A model generated the notes under the pieces. It searched no databases, was not told the DNA's origin, and saw only the letters and a list, made by a program, of their open reading frames with translations. Positions 24,461 to 32,699 of a stretch of 64,000 nucleotides of DNA are shown in pieces. Position 1 is the stretch's first letter, and the number at the start of each line of letters is the position of its first letter. The position numbers and the translations under genes are program-made. Origin of the DNA: an uncultured Lachnospiraceae bacterium (GTDB lineage Bacteria > Bacillota > Clostridia > Lachnospirales > Lachnospiraceae); the NCBI GenBank assembly GCA_910587155.1, contig CAJULA010000017.1, forward strand, positions 21,334 through 85,333. The letters are read 5' to 3'.

Positions 24461-26873
24461 CCGTATCTCCTCCTTCTTTCCGGACTCCTGCTTTTTCGCT
24501 CTGCTCCCTCTTTTTTTCTGTCTCCGTATTCTCCCCGCCTTTGGGATCTATTTCCTCTTTGTGCACCCGCTTCTCCATCCGCTGGGCATGGCGGTCTGAG
24601 AGACGTCGGAGCAGTTCTTTTCTTCTCGCCCGGTGTTTTGCCACTCTCTTTCTGAGACGTTCCAACTCCCAGCGCCGCAGCCGCTCTCCCACTGCCTTTT
24701 CCTTGAAGATCACGGTATCAAACATGGTCAGGAGTGCCGGAACCGCCAGAATGACCATACACATACTGATCAGACCGCCCCGCCCGATCAAATGTCCCAG
24801 AGAAGAAATGGCACTGACCGAGGAGATATGATAGATCCCATATCCCGCCACTGTGAGAATGGTGCCGGAAGTAAGGATCGACAGAATGCTTCTCTGCAGC
24901 GCATCTATGGCCGCTTTTTTCTTTTCCAGTCCATGTTCTCTGTTGTACATATAGTTATTGGTCAGCAGGATGGAGTAATCCACCGTTGCCCCCAGCTGAA
25001 TACAGCTCACGACGATAAAACCGTTAAACATAAAACTTTCTCCCTGCAAATAGGGTACTGCCATATTCAGATAGGTCGCAATCATGATGGGAATCAGTAC
25101 AAACACAGGAAGCAGTACGGATTTAAAAGCAAATCCCACCACCACGGCCACGGCCAGCAGGGAAATGATATTGGTGACCGCATAATCGGGAACCATAAGA
25201 TCCTTCAGATCCTGTGTGGAAGGCGTATTGCCGACCACATAGGCATTTTGCGGGTAGTATTTTTTTACAATCGACTGAATCTCGGCAGCAGTCTCGAACG
25301 CCAGCTCGCTTTCCGTATCTGTCCTTGTATACATCAGCATACGGGCATAGTTTTCCGTCCGCAGCTTTTCCGTGATACTCTCCGGGATAAAACTTTCCGG
25401 AATCCCCACCGGCAGCACATTGGCAATGCCCATTACGCTCTTCACATAATACAGGTCTTCCAGCTCATCCGCCAGTTCCCGTTCTCTGATCGGCGTCTCA
25501 TTGGGCACAATCAGCAGATAGAGATTGCTCCGGCCAAATTTTGCTTCGATCTCTGCCGTATCGTCATAGACCTTTGTCCCTTTGCTTCTGCCAAGGGCAC
25601 TGTTGCCGAAGGTAAAACTGTTCATATTCTGGGCTACATAAGCGGGAATGACTACAATCGCCATCAGCACAATCACCAGATACCGAAGCTGAAAGACAGC
25701 CCTGGCAGTCAGCCGAAACTGCGGCATCACGCTTTTATGCTTCGTTTTCTCGATCAGATCGCCGAATCGCAGAAGCAGCGCCGGCATCAGAAAGAGAACC
25801 GTAAGCACACTGCATACGATACTTTTGCCCAGCACCAGCCCTACATCCCGCCCCAGGCCAAACCGCATGGCCAGCAGTGCCATAAAGCCCACGAACGTAG
25901 TCATCGCGCTGGATAAAATGGACACGGCCGATTCTTTCAGCGCCCCTTTCATGGCTTTTTCCTTATTGCCCGGCTTTTCTTCATTCCGACGCACATACGT
26001 ATGCAATAAAAAGACCGAATAATCCATGGACGTGGCAAGCTGCAGCACCGAGGCCACACTGGAGCTCATAAACGAAATCGTCCCCAGTAAAATATTGCTG
26101 CCCATATTCAAAAGAATGGCAATCCCCATAACAGTCAGAAACAGCACCGGCTCAAACCAGGAATCGGTAGTCAGACAGAGAATGACAAGGATCAGGATGA
26201 CTGCCACCGCCATAATCGTCTGAATCTCCTTATCCAGTGTCTCTTCCAGTGACTTATTCTCTACCGCGGGCCCGGCATATCGTCCCCTCTCACCCAGCAC
26301 CGCCTGTATCTCATCAATGGTATCCTTTGTCAGCTGATCGCCATCGCCCTTTTCAAACGTGATATCCATGACCGCACACCGGTCTTTGTAATAATCCTTC
26401 TGCGCATCCAGATCAATGAAGTCCTGCGTCATATAGACGTCTTCCGTCATCCATGTGACCATGTCCACGCCGTCAATATTTTCCAGCATCTGCTTGTACA
26501 TATATGCTTCATAGACGGAGACATCCGTAATCATGATTCTGGCCGTACCGGGATAACCAAACTCACGCTCCATCAGATCTATGGCACGCTTAGATTCCGT
26601 GTAGGACGGCAGGTATTCCGTCAGATCATAATTTACCTTCACAAGCGGCGCATTTATCACACTGAGAAAAACAAGAACGATAAAAAGCATTTCTATGTAA
26701 TGCCGCTTTGTCACAATCACATCCACGATGCCGTTATTTTTGATATAACGCAGCTTTTCTCCTAAGCTGCGGCTTCTTTTTCTTTCTCTTCTCTCAGAGA
26801 ACCGGCTCAAAAAACCTTTTCCGGTATGCAAATAAATCCCTACTTTCTGCTGCTCTTTTACTGCCATCCGCAT
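24453..26873 (-). CDS. MMPL/RND-superfamily membrane transporter
   Basis: 806 residues with two MMPL halves. Each has an N-terminal helix (IEMLFIVLVFLSVINAP), an extracytoplasmic loop of about 170 residues, and five to six helices including ATSMDYSVFLLHTYVRRNE and LGATVDYSILLTNNYMYNRE, the MMPL permease signature with the buried Asp-Tyr pair thought to carry protons. The C-terminus is long, cytoplasmic and very rich in Arg, Lys and Glu. In other bacteria such proteins move lipids or hydrophobic compounds across the membrane. The start is uncertain; ATG 26867 is an alternative. The first gene of a two-gene unit. The 338 bp upstream to 27211 hold only the terminator of the neighbour and AT-rich DNA. 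Confidence 0.9.
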   Translation of the reverse strand: MRMAVKEQQKVGIYLHTGKGFLSRFSERRERKRSRSLGEKLRYIKNNGIVDVIVTKRHYIEMLFIVLVFLSVINAPLVKVNYDLTEYLPSYTESKRAIDLMEREFGYPGTARIMITDVSVYEAYMYKQMLENIDGVDMVTWMTEDVYMTQDFIDLDAQKDYYKDRCAVMDITFEKGDGDQLTKDTIDEIQAVLGERGRYAGPAVENKSLEETLDKEIQTIMAVAVILILVILCLTTDSWFEPVLFLTVMGIAILLNMGSNILLGTISFMSSSVASVLQLATSMDYSVFLLHTYVRRNEEKPGNKEKAMKGALKESAVSILSSAMTTFVGFMALLAMRFGLGRDVGLVLGKSIVCSVLTVLFLMPALLLRFGDLIEKTKHKSVMPQFRLTARAVFQLRYLVIVLMAIVVIPAYVAQNMNSFTFGNSALGRSKGTKVYDDTAEIEAKFGRSNLYLLIVPNETPIRERELADELEDLYYVKSVMGIANVLPVGIPESFIPESITEKLRTENYARMLMYTRTDTESELAFETAAEIQSIVKKYYPQNAYVVGNTPSTQDLKDLMVPDYAVTNIISLLAVAVVVGFAFKSVLLPVFVLIPIMIATYLNMAVPYLQGESFMFNGFIVVSCIQLGATVDYSILLTNNYMYNREHGLEKKKAAIDALQRSILSILTSGTILTVAGYGIYHISSVSAISSLGHLIGRGGLISMCMVILAVPALLTMFDTVIFKEKAVGERLRRWELERLRKRVAKHRARRKELLRRLSDRHAQRMEKRVHKEEIDPKGGENTETEKKREQSEKAGVRKEGGDTDA

Positions 26874-27102
26874 CCGTCACCACGGCTGCGGACAACACTG
26901 CAAATACCTGACGTTTCCTATTGTTTCCGGTATCTTCCTATCTTTTCTTTCCAATGAAAAGTATATTAAAATTCAGGGGAATGTTACACATGCGATTTGA
27001 TTGGTTTGTATAATTTAAAGATACATAGATATGATTATGTATTTATTTATTAGCAGGAAAGCACACATTGTGTATGTATGAATATCCATTCCTCTTTCCG
27101 TC

Positions 27103-27147
27103 AAAAAAGCACCATGCCGCCAGAAATCCCGCAGCATGATGCTTTTT
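27103..27147 (-). terminator. Terminator of the calcium-loop protein gene
   Basis: On the minus strand AAGCATCATGCTGC pairs with GCGGCATGGTGCTT (wobbles), followed by TTTT. Confidence 0.75.
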
Positions 27148-27211
27148 GCTTATCTGTCAACGCAGGTCATAACTTTGTCATACCTGACCGGCCTGCAGCG
27201 GCGTCTTGGCT

Positions 27212-27781
27212 TTACAGCCCCCAGCCGATCTGATCCAGCTGATCAACGCCATCGACAAATGCCTGTGAACATTCTTCGCATTTGTCAAAATAATCCGGTA
27301 CGGACCAGTATGAGTTTACACTGTCGTCATACAGGAAGTCGGAATATACGATTCCATGTTTGCAGCTGTGAGAAAGCAGATTAAACATCATCTGCATGGC
27401 ATTCGCCTCAGAGACATCTTCCTGTGCCAAACTGCCAACCACTGACATCTCAAATCTGTCATCAAACCCATTGCAGTTCAGATCCAGATAGCCGCAGCCA
27501 TTGATGGGATCCCTGTCGTCAATACCATCTCCGTCGTTATCCTGCAGCTGCCCCCAGACATCTGTCCTGCGGACGAGCGCATTGGAGAGTACGGTCTCAT
27601 CCATATCATCCACATTCAGTTCAAAACTTGCCAGAATCTCCGGTGTCATCATCGGCTGATACTGCTGTACCTGCGGGGTCTGCACGGTCTGCTCCGGCGC
27701 GGGTTCCTCCGCACATACGCACATGCTGCTCCCCAGTAACATCATAAGACCTGCTATCGTTCCCAATACTTTTTTCTTCAT
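27212..27781 (-). CDS. Secreted protein with calcium-binding loop
   Basis: 189 residues. A signal peptide (MKKKVLGTIAGLMMLLGSS, cleavage likely after CVCA) precedes a Pro/Gln-rich linker. The centre holds DNDGDGIDDRDPINGCG followed by DLNCNGFDD, Asp-rich loops like those of dockerin or thrombospondin type 3 repeats that bind calcium. The C-terminus has cysteine pairs (SHSCKHG, DKCEECS). No catalytic domain is seen. It may bind a partner at the cell surface. AGGAGAAAG lies upstream of ATG 27781. Monocistronic with its own terminator. Confidence 0.8.
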   Translation of the reverse strand: MKKKVLGTIAGLMMLLGSSMCVCAEEPAPEQTVQTPQVQQYQPMMTPEILASFELNVDDMDETVLSNALVRRTDVWGQLQDNDGDGIDDRDPINGCGYLDLNCNGFDDRFEMSVVGSLAQEDVSEANAMQMMFNLLSHSCKHGIVYSDFLYDDSVNSYWSVPDYFDKCEECSQAFVDGVDQLDQIGWGL

Positions 27782-27918
27782 TGTCTTTCTCCTTTCAGAC
27801 TTTGGTATTTTTCTGAATCTGACCGCGCTCTTATGTCCTGCGACATATCTTCCCTCCCCTCTTCCGCTCTCAGATTCCCTGACAGCCCCGGCAGATATGC
27901 CGGTCTGTTTTTGCTTAT

Positions 27919-27945
27919 GGAAGTGCTGATTAAATCAGCGTTTCC
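27919..27945 (+). repeat. Dispersed palindrome, copy 3 (abuts a stop codon)
   Basis: GGAAGTGCTGATT, central A, AATCAGCGTTTCC. Read on the minus strand it begins at the base after the TAA (27946-27948) of the bile salt hydrolase gene. Confidence 0.88.
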
Positions 27946-28920
27946 TTAATTCTGTCTTCTGATCTGCTCATTCACGATCAGAGGGTAACTCACCGGCAGC
28001 GTGCCGTCCAGCTCTTCTCTTTGCAGCTCCACGGCAGTGATCTGGTGATTGTCATACGTTGTATAATAATAAGTACCTTTGGATGCATTGCAGCAGGATG
28101 TGTAGATTGTGATCTCATATCTCCCGTCGTCTGCCTCGCTGCATCCCCGCTGCTGCTGCACGGATCCAAGGATATGAAAAAACTGCCCGACGCTTTCCAT
28201 CTCTCCCTGGCCGGAAACCGCATTCATCTTTGTATAGGCCGCTCTGACAAAACGGGACTGGGAAGACAGATCACCCGGGAGTCCCATTGCCCCCATCCCT
28301 CTGCAGTAAACCTGCAAAGGAAGCCTGTCGGAAAAATGATTTTCAGGATTCTGCGGCGAGAGGCTCATATAATTATTCAGTTGGAACATCTGTATCTCAA
28401 AGGGGGGATTGTTGGTAAGGACACCCACCGGATTGTCGTAGATATGAATGCCTGTCCTTACCGATTCTATCGTTACGGCCTCTTCCCTGTCTGCCAGCAG
28501 CCAGTGAAGCTGCGCAGGGGGCAGTCCCTCACGAAACGATTCTCCGGTAAGGCTGACAGACGCCAGCAGACCTCTTGCCTCTCTGACGGTGGCACATCTG
28601 GCAAGAATCCATGGAATAAATTCAAAGGTGGCCACATTATCGCGATCCGGCACCTTATCTCTGTAATACGCATTGCCGGGAAAATTCAGTCCCGCCATGG
28701 CAAGGCCCTTTTCATTGACCGCATCATAATAAAGGGGACAGCCGTCCTCTATATGCGCCACGCCGATCATCGCGAAATGATGATCCATCATACCCATATT
28801 TCGAAAACGAAACGTATAATTGCGGGGTGTGATTGTCACTTCTTCATGATAAGACATATCATGATCCAGGGTCCGCCCAAAATAGAAATCTTTTGTCCTG
28901 TAAGTGGCTGCCGTACACAT
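27946..28920 (-). CDS. Choloylglycine hydrolase family (bile salt hydrolase-like)
   Basis: 324 residues. It begins MCTAATY, so removal of Met exposes Cys2, the N-terminal nucleophile of this Ntn family. Arg16, Asp19, Asn79, Asn170/171 and Arg223 fit the other catalytic positions. GRTLDHDMSYHEEVTITPRN and AGLNFPGNAYY match Gram-positive bile salt hydrolases better than penicillin V acylases. It likely deconjugates glycine- or taurine-bile acids in the cytoplasm, which fits an intestinal habitat; other N-acyl amides are possible. No export signal. A palindrome copy follows its stop directly. Confidence 0.93.
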   Translation of the reverse strand: MCTAATYRTKDFYFGRTLDHDMSYHEEVTITPRNYTFRFRNMGMMDHHFAMIGVAHIEDGCPLYYDAVNEKGLAMAGLNFPGNAYYRDKVPDRDNVATFEFIPWILARCATVREARGLLASVSLTGESFREGLPPAQLHWLLADREEAVTIESVRTGIHIYDNPVGVLTNNPPFEIQMFQLNNYMSLSPQNPENHFSDRLPLQVYCRGMGAMGLPGDLSSQSRFVRAAYTKMNAVSGQGEMESVGQFFHILGSVQQQRGCSEADDGRYEITIYTSCCNASKGTYYYTTYDNHQITAVELQREELDGTLPVSYPLIVNEQIRRQN

Positions 28921-29064
28921 GGCCTGCCCTCCCTGTCATTGCTTTCTTGTATCGTTTTATTCAGGATACCTCATATATTTTAACCAGTCAAGCCCACTCT
29001 CATGCATATTTTTCGTCTCCTGAACTCATGTTGCGTTATCGTTAGCTCTTTTCCTTTCGTCTTC

Positions 29065-29685
29065 TCAGGGTATCCGTTCTCTGCGCTCTCTGTCACATAC
29101 AATCCATTCATCCAGTGCCAATGGTTCATAATCGGAATACATACAGAAACAATTGATCATATGACAGGGAATCTGTCGGCAGCTGCCTTCTTCACCGATA
29201 AATCCCGTCTCTTGTGTCATCTTCTGAAACTGTTCCAGGAGCCGCTGATCCCGGGTATCATGTACATGACCGTAAAGCATGTAACTTTTGGGAAGTCCAT
29301 TCTCATCCAGGCGATATTGCCCGTTATAGCACATGATCGGATAATGGCATAAAACAACTTTCCTTCTGTTATCGGAAAGCTCCTCATAAGGCTTCACCCA
29401 CTGGAAACGGCTCATATCCATCTCCTTGTCCCGGACGAAGCGGTCATGATTGCCCTGTATGAGATACAGTCTGCCATGTAACCGCTTTAAAAGGGTATCC
29501 GTCTCTTTTGCACTGCCAAACGACAAATCGCCCAGAATAACCACATCGTCTTGTTTCCGCACCTTCCCGTTCCATTTTTCAATCATATATTCATTCATTT
29601 CTTCCACCCCGGCGAACCCCCGACAATCCATACGGTCATTGAGGGCTGCGTGGTAAAAGTGCAGATCCGCAATATAGTATCTCAC
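29065..29685 (-). CDS. Calcineurin-like metallophosphoesterase
   Basis: 206 residues from GTG 29685 (AAGGG upstream); an extension to TTG 29715 is less likely. Metal-binding motifs are present in order: YYIADLHFYH, VVILGDLSFG, IQGNHDRF, VLCHYPIM and YGHVHDTR. This is the small family of phosphoesterases related to YfcE-type enzymes; substrates could be phosphodiesters or nucleotides. No membrane segment. It stands alone between the bile salt hydrolase and YitT genes. Confidence 0.93.
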   Translation of the reverse strand: MRYYIADLHFYHAALNDRMDCRGFAGVEEMNEYMIEKWNGKVRKQDDVVILGDLSFGSAKETDTLLKRLHGRLYLIQGNHDRFVRDKEMDMSRFQWVKPYEELSDNRRKVVLCHYPIMCYNGQYRLDENGLPKSYMLYGHVHDTRDQRLLEQFQKMTQETGFIGEEGSCRQIPCHMINCFCMYSDYEPLALDEWIVCDRERRERIP

Positions 29686-29760
29686 CTTTGCTGTTCCCTT
29701 TCCTTTATCGCCCAATCCATCATTCTCATACCTGTAAAAAAATCCCTGTTATGCATAATC

Positions 29761-29787
29761 GGCGGCTCCTGACAAAGAACCGCCGCC
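29761..29787 (-). terminator. GC-rich hairpin after the yitT-like gene
   Basis: GGCGGC (29761-29766) pairs with GCCGCC (29782-29787), 10 bp past the stop of the YitT gene. The T-run is some distance away, so termination is plausible rather than certain. Confidence 0.5.
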
Positions 29788-29796
29788 AACAATGCT

Positions 29797-30675
29797 TTAT
29801 TCAATCGGCTTCAAATAGAAACCGCCGTAAAAATCTTCAGACTTAAAGGTATTGATGATCACATGGGGATCTGCCTTATGCATCAGTTTGGCAATATCCT
29901 GCATCTCATAACTGGAAACCACCGTGTGCAGCAGGCTGATCTTCTTTCCGCTGTATCCGCCGATCCCATCCACTCTGGAAACACCATGCCGATACTCCGC
30001 CACATAGGCCTTGATTATCTCATCAGGCTTGGTTGTCGTGATCTGCATGGTCATGCGCTCGTACCGGTGATAGAAGGAATCAATGGTCTTTGTAGAGATA
30101 AACTGAAACAGAATGGAATATCCTGCATACTCCCAGCCAAACATAAAGCCGAAAATGGTAATCAGTGTTGCGTTAAATACAAAGACATAGCTCCAGATGG
30201 ATTTCCCCTTCTTGTTGGAAATATACAGCGCCACAAAGTCCACGCCTCCTGTGGACGCATTGCCTTTGAGCGCGATCACCGTCATAATGCCATAGGAAAA
30301 CCCTCCGAAAATCACATTCAGCAGAACATCGTCAAACAGAGGTTCAAAATTCAGGATCTTCAGGAAAAAGCTGGCAAAGAATACCTGCAACAGCGAAAAA
30401 AACGTGAATCGCTTGCTGATACTCTTACTGCACAAGACAGCAACCGGAATGTTTAATACCAACATACCTATGGAAACAGAAAACGTAAATCCGAAAAATG
30501 TGGAGGTGATCTTTTCGATCAGGATGGCCACCCCCGTAAACCCGCTGGAGAGCAGGTTAATGGGATTCATAAAAATCTGCAGGATAGCCGCCTGCAAAAA
30601 TCCGGCCAGCAGTACGCTCGTAAATGTAATGGCATACCGCACTTTTTCATTGCTTCTTAACATTCGAAAATTCAT
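29797..30675 (-). CDS. YitT family membrane protein
   Basis: 292 residues. Five to six membrane helices (about residues 15-175, with AGFLQAAILQIFMNPINLLS and GNASTGGVDFVALYIS) make the YitT_membrane domain; the C-terminal DUF2179 domain (about 200-285) ends YGGFYLKPIE. Function is not established; these proteins resemble small-molecule exporters with a regulatory domain. Its start overlaps the cutC stop by 4 bases (ATGA), so it is translationally coupled to cutC and is the last gene of the long minus-strand series. Confidence 0.92.
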   Translation of the reverse strand: MNFRMLRSNEKVRYAITFTSVLLAGFLQAAILQIFMNPINLLSSGFTGVAILIEKITSTFFGFTFSVSIGMLVLNIPVAVLCSKSISKRFTFFSLLQVFFASFFLKILNFEPLFDDVLLNVIFGGFSYGIMTVIALKGNASTGGVDFVALYISNKKGKSIWSYVFVFNATLITIFGFMFGWEYAGYSILFQFISTKTIDSFYHRYERMTMQITTTKPDEIIKAYVAEYRHGVSRVDGIGGYSGKKISLLHTVVSSYEMQDIAKLMHKADPHVIINTFKSEDFYGGFYLKPIE

Positions 30676-31412
30676 ATCGTCTCAACCAGCCTCTTCACCA
30701 ACGCCTCATCTACGATTTCATATGCATCCCTGTGAGGCTGCTCCGTATAGGAGTAGGATACATCCGGCCCGTTGGTAGTCGGATCACAACGCCATCCCTT
30801 ACAGGAACTGTGCACCTGCCAGATCCCCGTCTTTTCCATCAGCTCCGCGGCATTTCCCGCATTGACGCCGCTGCCCGCCAGAATCTGGATCCGATCGCCG
30901 TATTTCTTCTGGAGAGCGGCAATCTGCTCCGCGCCATCCATGGCCTTTGCCTTCCCGCCGCTGGTGAGAACACGGCAGATTCCCATACCGATCAGTGCTT
31001 CCATGGCGCTGTCCTGATCCGGTACACAATCAAATGCCCGATGGAACACAGCTTCTCCGTGATATCTTTCTATAATCTGCACAATCTCCCGTATCTGTAT
31101 CTCATGAAGCTCCGCCCTGGCATCCAGACATCCGAATGCAATACCGTCGGCGCCGTTTTCCATCAGCAGCTGCGTGTCCTGTTTCATCACTTCAAAATCC
31201 GCGTCGCTGTAACAGAATCCTGCCGCTCTGGGGCGAACCATAGCCACCACCTTCAGATCCGTATGTTTCTTTGTCAGAAGCAGTGTCCCCACGGACGGCG
31301 TCAGACCGCCCAGATACAGCGCACTGTTCAGTTCGATCCGCTTTGCGCCTCCGCGGTATGCCGCCAGCGCATCCTCATAGCTGCCGCAACAGATTTCCAC
31401 TATTTTATCCAT
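30672..31412 (-). CDS. cutC: CutC family protein
   Basis: 246 residues, a complete TIM barrel of the CutC family: EICCGSYEDALAAYRGGAKR, ELNSALYLGGLTPS, VRPRAAGFCYS, FHRAFDCVPD, RVLTSGG and ILAGSGVNAGN. CutC was named for copper tolerance, but its real activity is uncertain. It lacks the C-terminal His-rich feature expected of a copper chaperone. Lying between the DUF871 glycosidase and YitT in a sugar/peptide locus, a role in sugar metabolism is possible but unproven. Confidence 0.93.
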   Translation of the reverse strand: MDKIVEICCGSYEDALAAYRGGAKRIELNSALYLGGLTPSVGTLLLTKKHTDLKVVAMVRPRAAGFCYSDADFEVMKQDTQLLMENGADGIAFGCLDARAELHEIQIREIVQIIERYHGEAVFHRAFDCVPDQDSAMEALIGMGICRVLTSGGKAKAMDGAEQIAALQKKYGDRIQILAGSGVNAGNAAELMEKTGIWQVHSSCKGWRCDPTTNGPDVSYSYTEQPHRDAYEIVDEALVKRLVETI

Positions 31413-31445
31413 ATTGTCACCCTCATGATTGCTATTATAATTACC

Positions 31446-32534
31446 TTACATCGTCAGCGCAAAACTGTAGGCCGGTTTGATGCAGTCCAGCAAAAGCTGC
31501 TCTCCTCCATCCACATGGCCTGCATAATTATAAACATCATCCGCCTTGATCTCGCTCAGTACGATCATCAGCTCTCCGGCATAATGTTTCAGATTGTCAT
31601 TGACGATGATCACATCGCCTCTGGTGAACGTTTCCTTTCCATTTGCCCGCGGCACAATGGCTTTGTCCTTATATTGTATCCTGGGCCAGCTGGATCTGAT
31701 AACCAGTTCATTGCAGTCGTCTCTGGATGCATGGATATCACAGGTGATAATTTCCTTTTCTGTTTCCGAAATAGTTTCCGCCGCACTGACTTTGATGGAA
31801 ATCTTGCTCAGATCCGTCTCTGCCATGGCTTTCAGTTCCGCCTCGCTGGCAAAGGCATTGCCGATCAGGAAATCATTGCAAAGGCCCATGGCATTGAGAT
31901 GGCGAAGCTGTAAGTCTATTGGCAGATCTCTGTGAATCTCCAGTGTCGGAAGCCCGTCATATACTTCCCATGGCCCATGGGTGTGCGGTTCCCGGCTGGT
32001 GACAAACGCGGCATTATTCAGACCCAGAGGCTGATACCAACGGTTCAGTTCCTGCCATCTGGCAAGTCCCATACCGGTATTTCGCTGCGGGTAAAAGTTG
32101 CTGCAAAGGCACATATTGCTGCGGTCTGCCCCCTTTTTAATCATCACATCCAGCGCCTGCGTGGAAGAAGCATTGTATTCGATCATAATGCCATAGGGAT
32201 TTTTAGTGATCGCAATGTCCTCTGCATCGCTGAAATGCTCATCCAGGCGAATAATATCCACACCCATTTCCGCAAATACGGAAAGGTCACGCGGGCCTGC
32301 TTCCAGTCTTTTGAAAACGGCGCCGTTTGTATCCACCGATACCTTCAGCCCATTCTCATGGGCTACCTTACAAAATTCCGTAAAATCCTCTTTGATCTTT
32401 TCTTTGTCCTCTTCTACGGACAACAGGCAGGTAAACACACGCTGAAAACCATATTTCCCCGCCAGTTTCATATATTCATAGCATTTTTCTCTGGGTGCCC
32501 GCTCGGGGTATACCGAGATGCCAAGTCTTTTCAT
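31446..32534 (-). CDS. MupG-type (DUF871) 6-phospho-glycosidase
   Basis: 362 residues. An N-terminal TIM barrel (MKRLGISVYPERAPREKCYE, VSVDTNGAVFKRLE, DIIRLDEHFSDAEDI) and a C-terminal cyclophilin-like domain (PRANGKETFTRGDVIIVND) give the whole DUF871 layout. MupG of Staphylococcus aureus hydrolyses MurNAc-6-phosphate-GlcNAc made by a PTS. No murQ, murR or murP lies nearby, so a different phosphorylated disaccharide from the adjacent Lac-type PTS could be the substrate. Its 5' gap to the M20 gene holds conserved hairpins and the GCGGAACTGGAAT element. Confidence 0.9.
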   Translation of the reverse strand: MKRLGISVYPERAPREKCYEYMKLAGKYGFQRVFTCLLSVEEDKEKIKEDFTEFCKVAHENGLKVSVDTNGAVFKRLEAGPRDLSVFAEMGVDIIRLDEHFSDAEDIAITKNPYGIMIEYNASSTQALDVMIKKGADRSNMCLCSNFYPQRNTGMGLARWQELNRWYQPLGLNNAAFVTSREPHTHGPWEVYDGLPTLEIHRDLPIDLQLRHLNAMGLCNDFLIGNAFASEAELKAMAETDLSKISIKVSAAETISETEKEIITCDIHASRDDCNELVIRSSWPRIQYKDKAIVPRANGKETFTRGDVIIVNDNLKHYAGELMIVLSEIKADDVYNYAGHVDGGEQLLLDCIKPAYSFALTM

Positions 32535-32549
32535 AACAGAGATCCTCCG

Positions 32550-32693
32550 ATTCCAGTTCCGCTACATTCCTTCCGCCGCCCTTTCCCTGAAAGGATTTCC
32601 CATCCGCTTTCGCGTCTGTTAAATCCTTTCGGGCACCGTACGGAATTTCGCTGTTTTGATACCAGTTCCGCATCTCCCTTACACGGGAGATGC
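32550..32693 (-). repeat. Structured intergenic element with two GCGGAACTGG copies
   Basis: The gap between the M20 and MupG genes holds, on the minus strand: GCATCTCCC/GGGAGATGC (32670-32693, perfect 9 bp), GCGGAACTGG, a 10-bp stem GAAAGGATTT/AAATCCTTTC (32589-32630) enclosing CGC-GAAA-GCG with a GNRA-type loop, and a second GCGGAACTGGAAT (32550-32562) before the ribosome site. Confidence 0.65.
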
Positions 32694-32699
32694 TGTTTT

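Noticed and set aside
24633..25916. 427-codon plus-strand open frame
   Set aside because: It is antisense to the MMPL gene, which has full family motifs.
31446..32534. Complete MurNAc catabolic operon (murQ, murR, murP)
   Set aside because: Only the DUF871 protein is present; no etherase, no MurNAc PTS and no RpiR-type regulator are encoded nearby.
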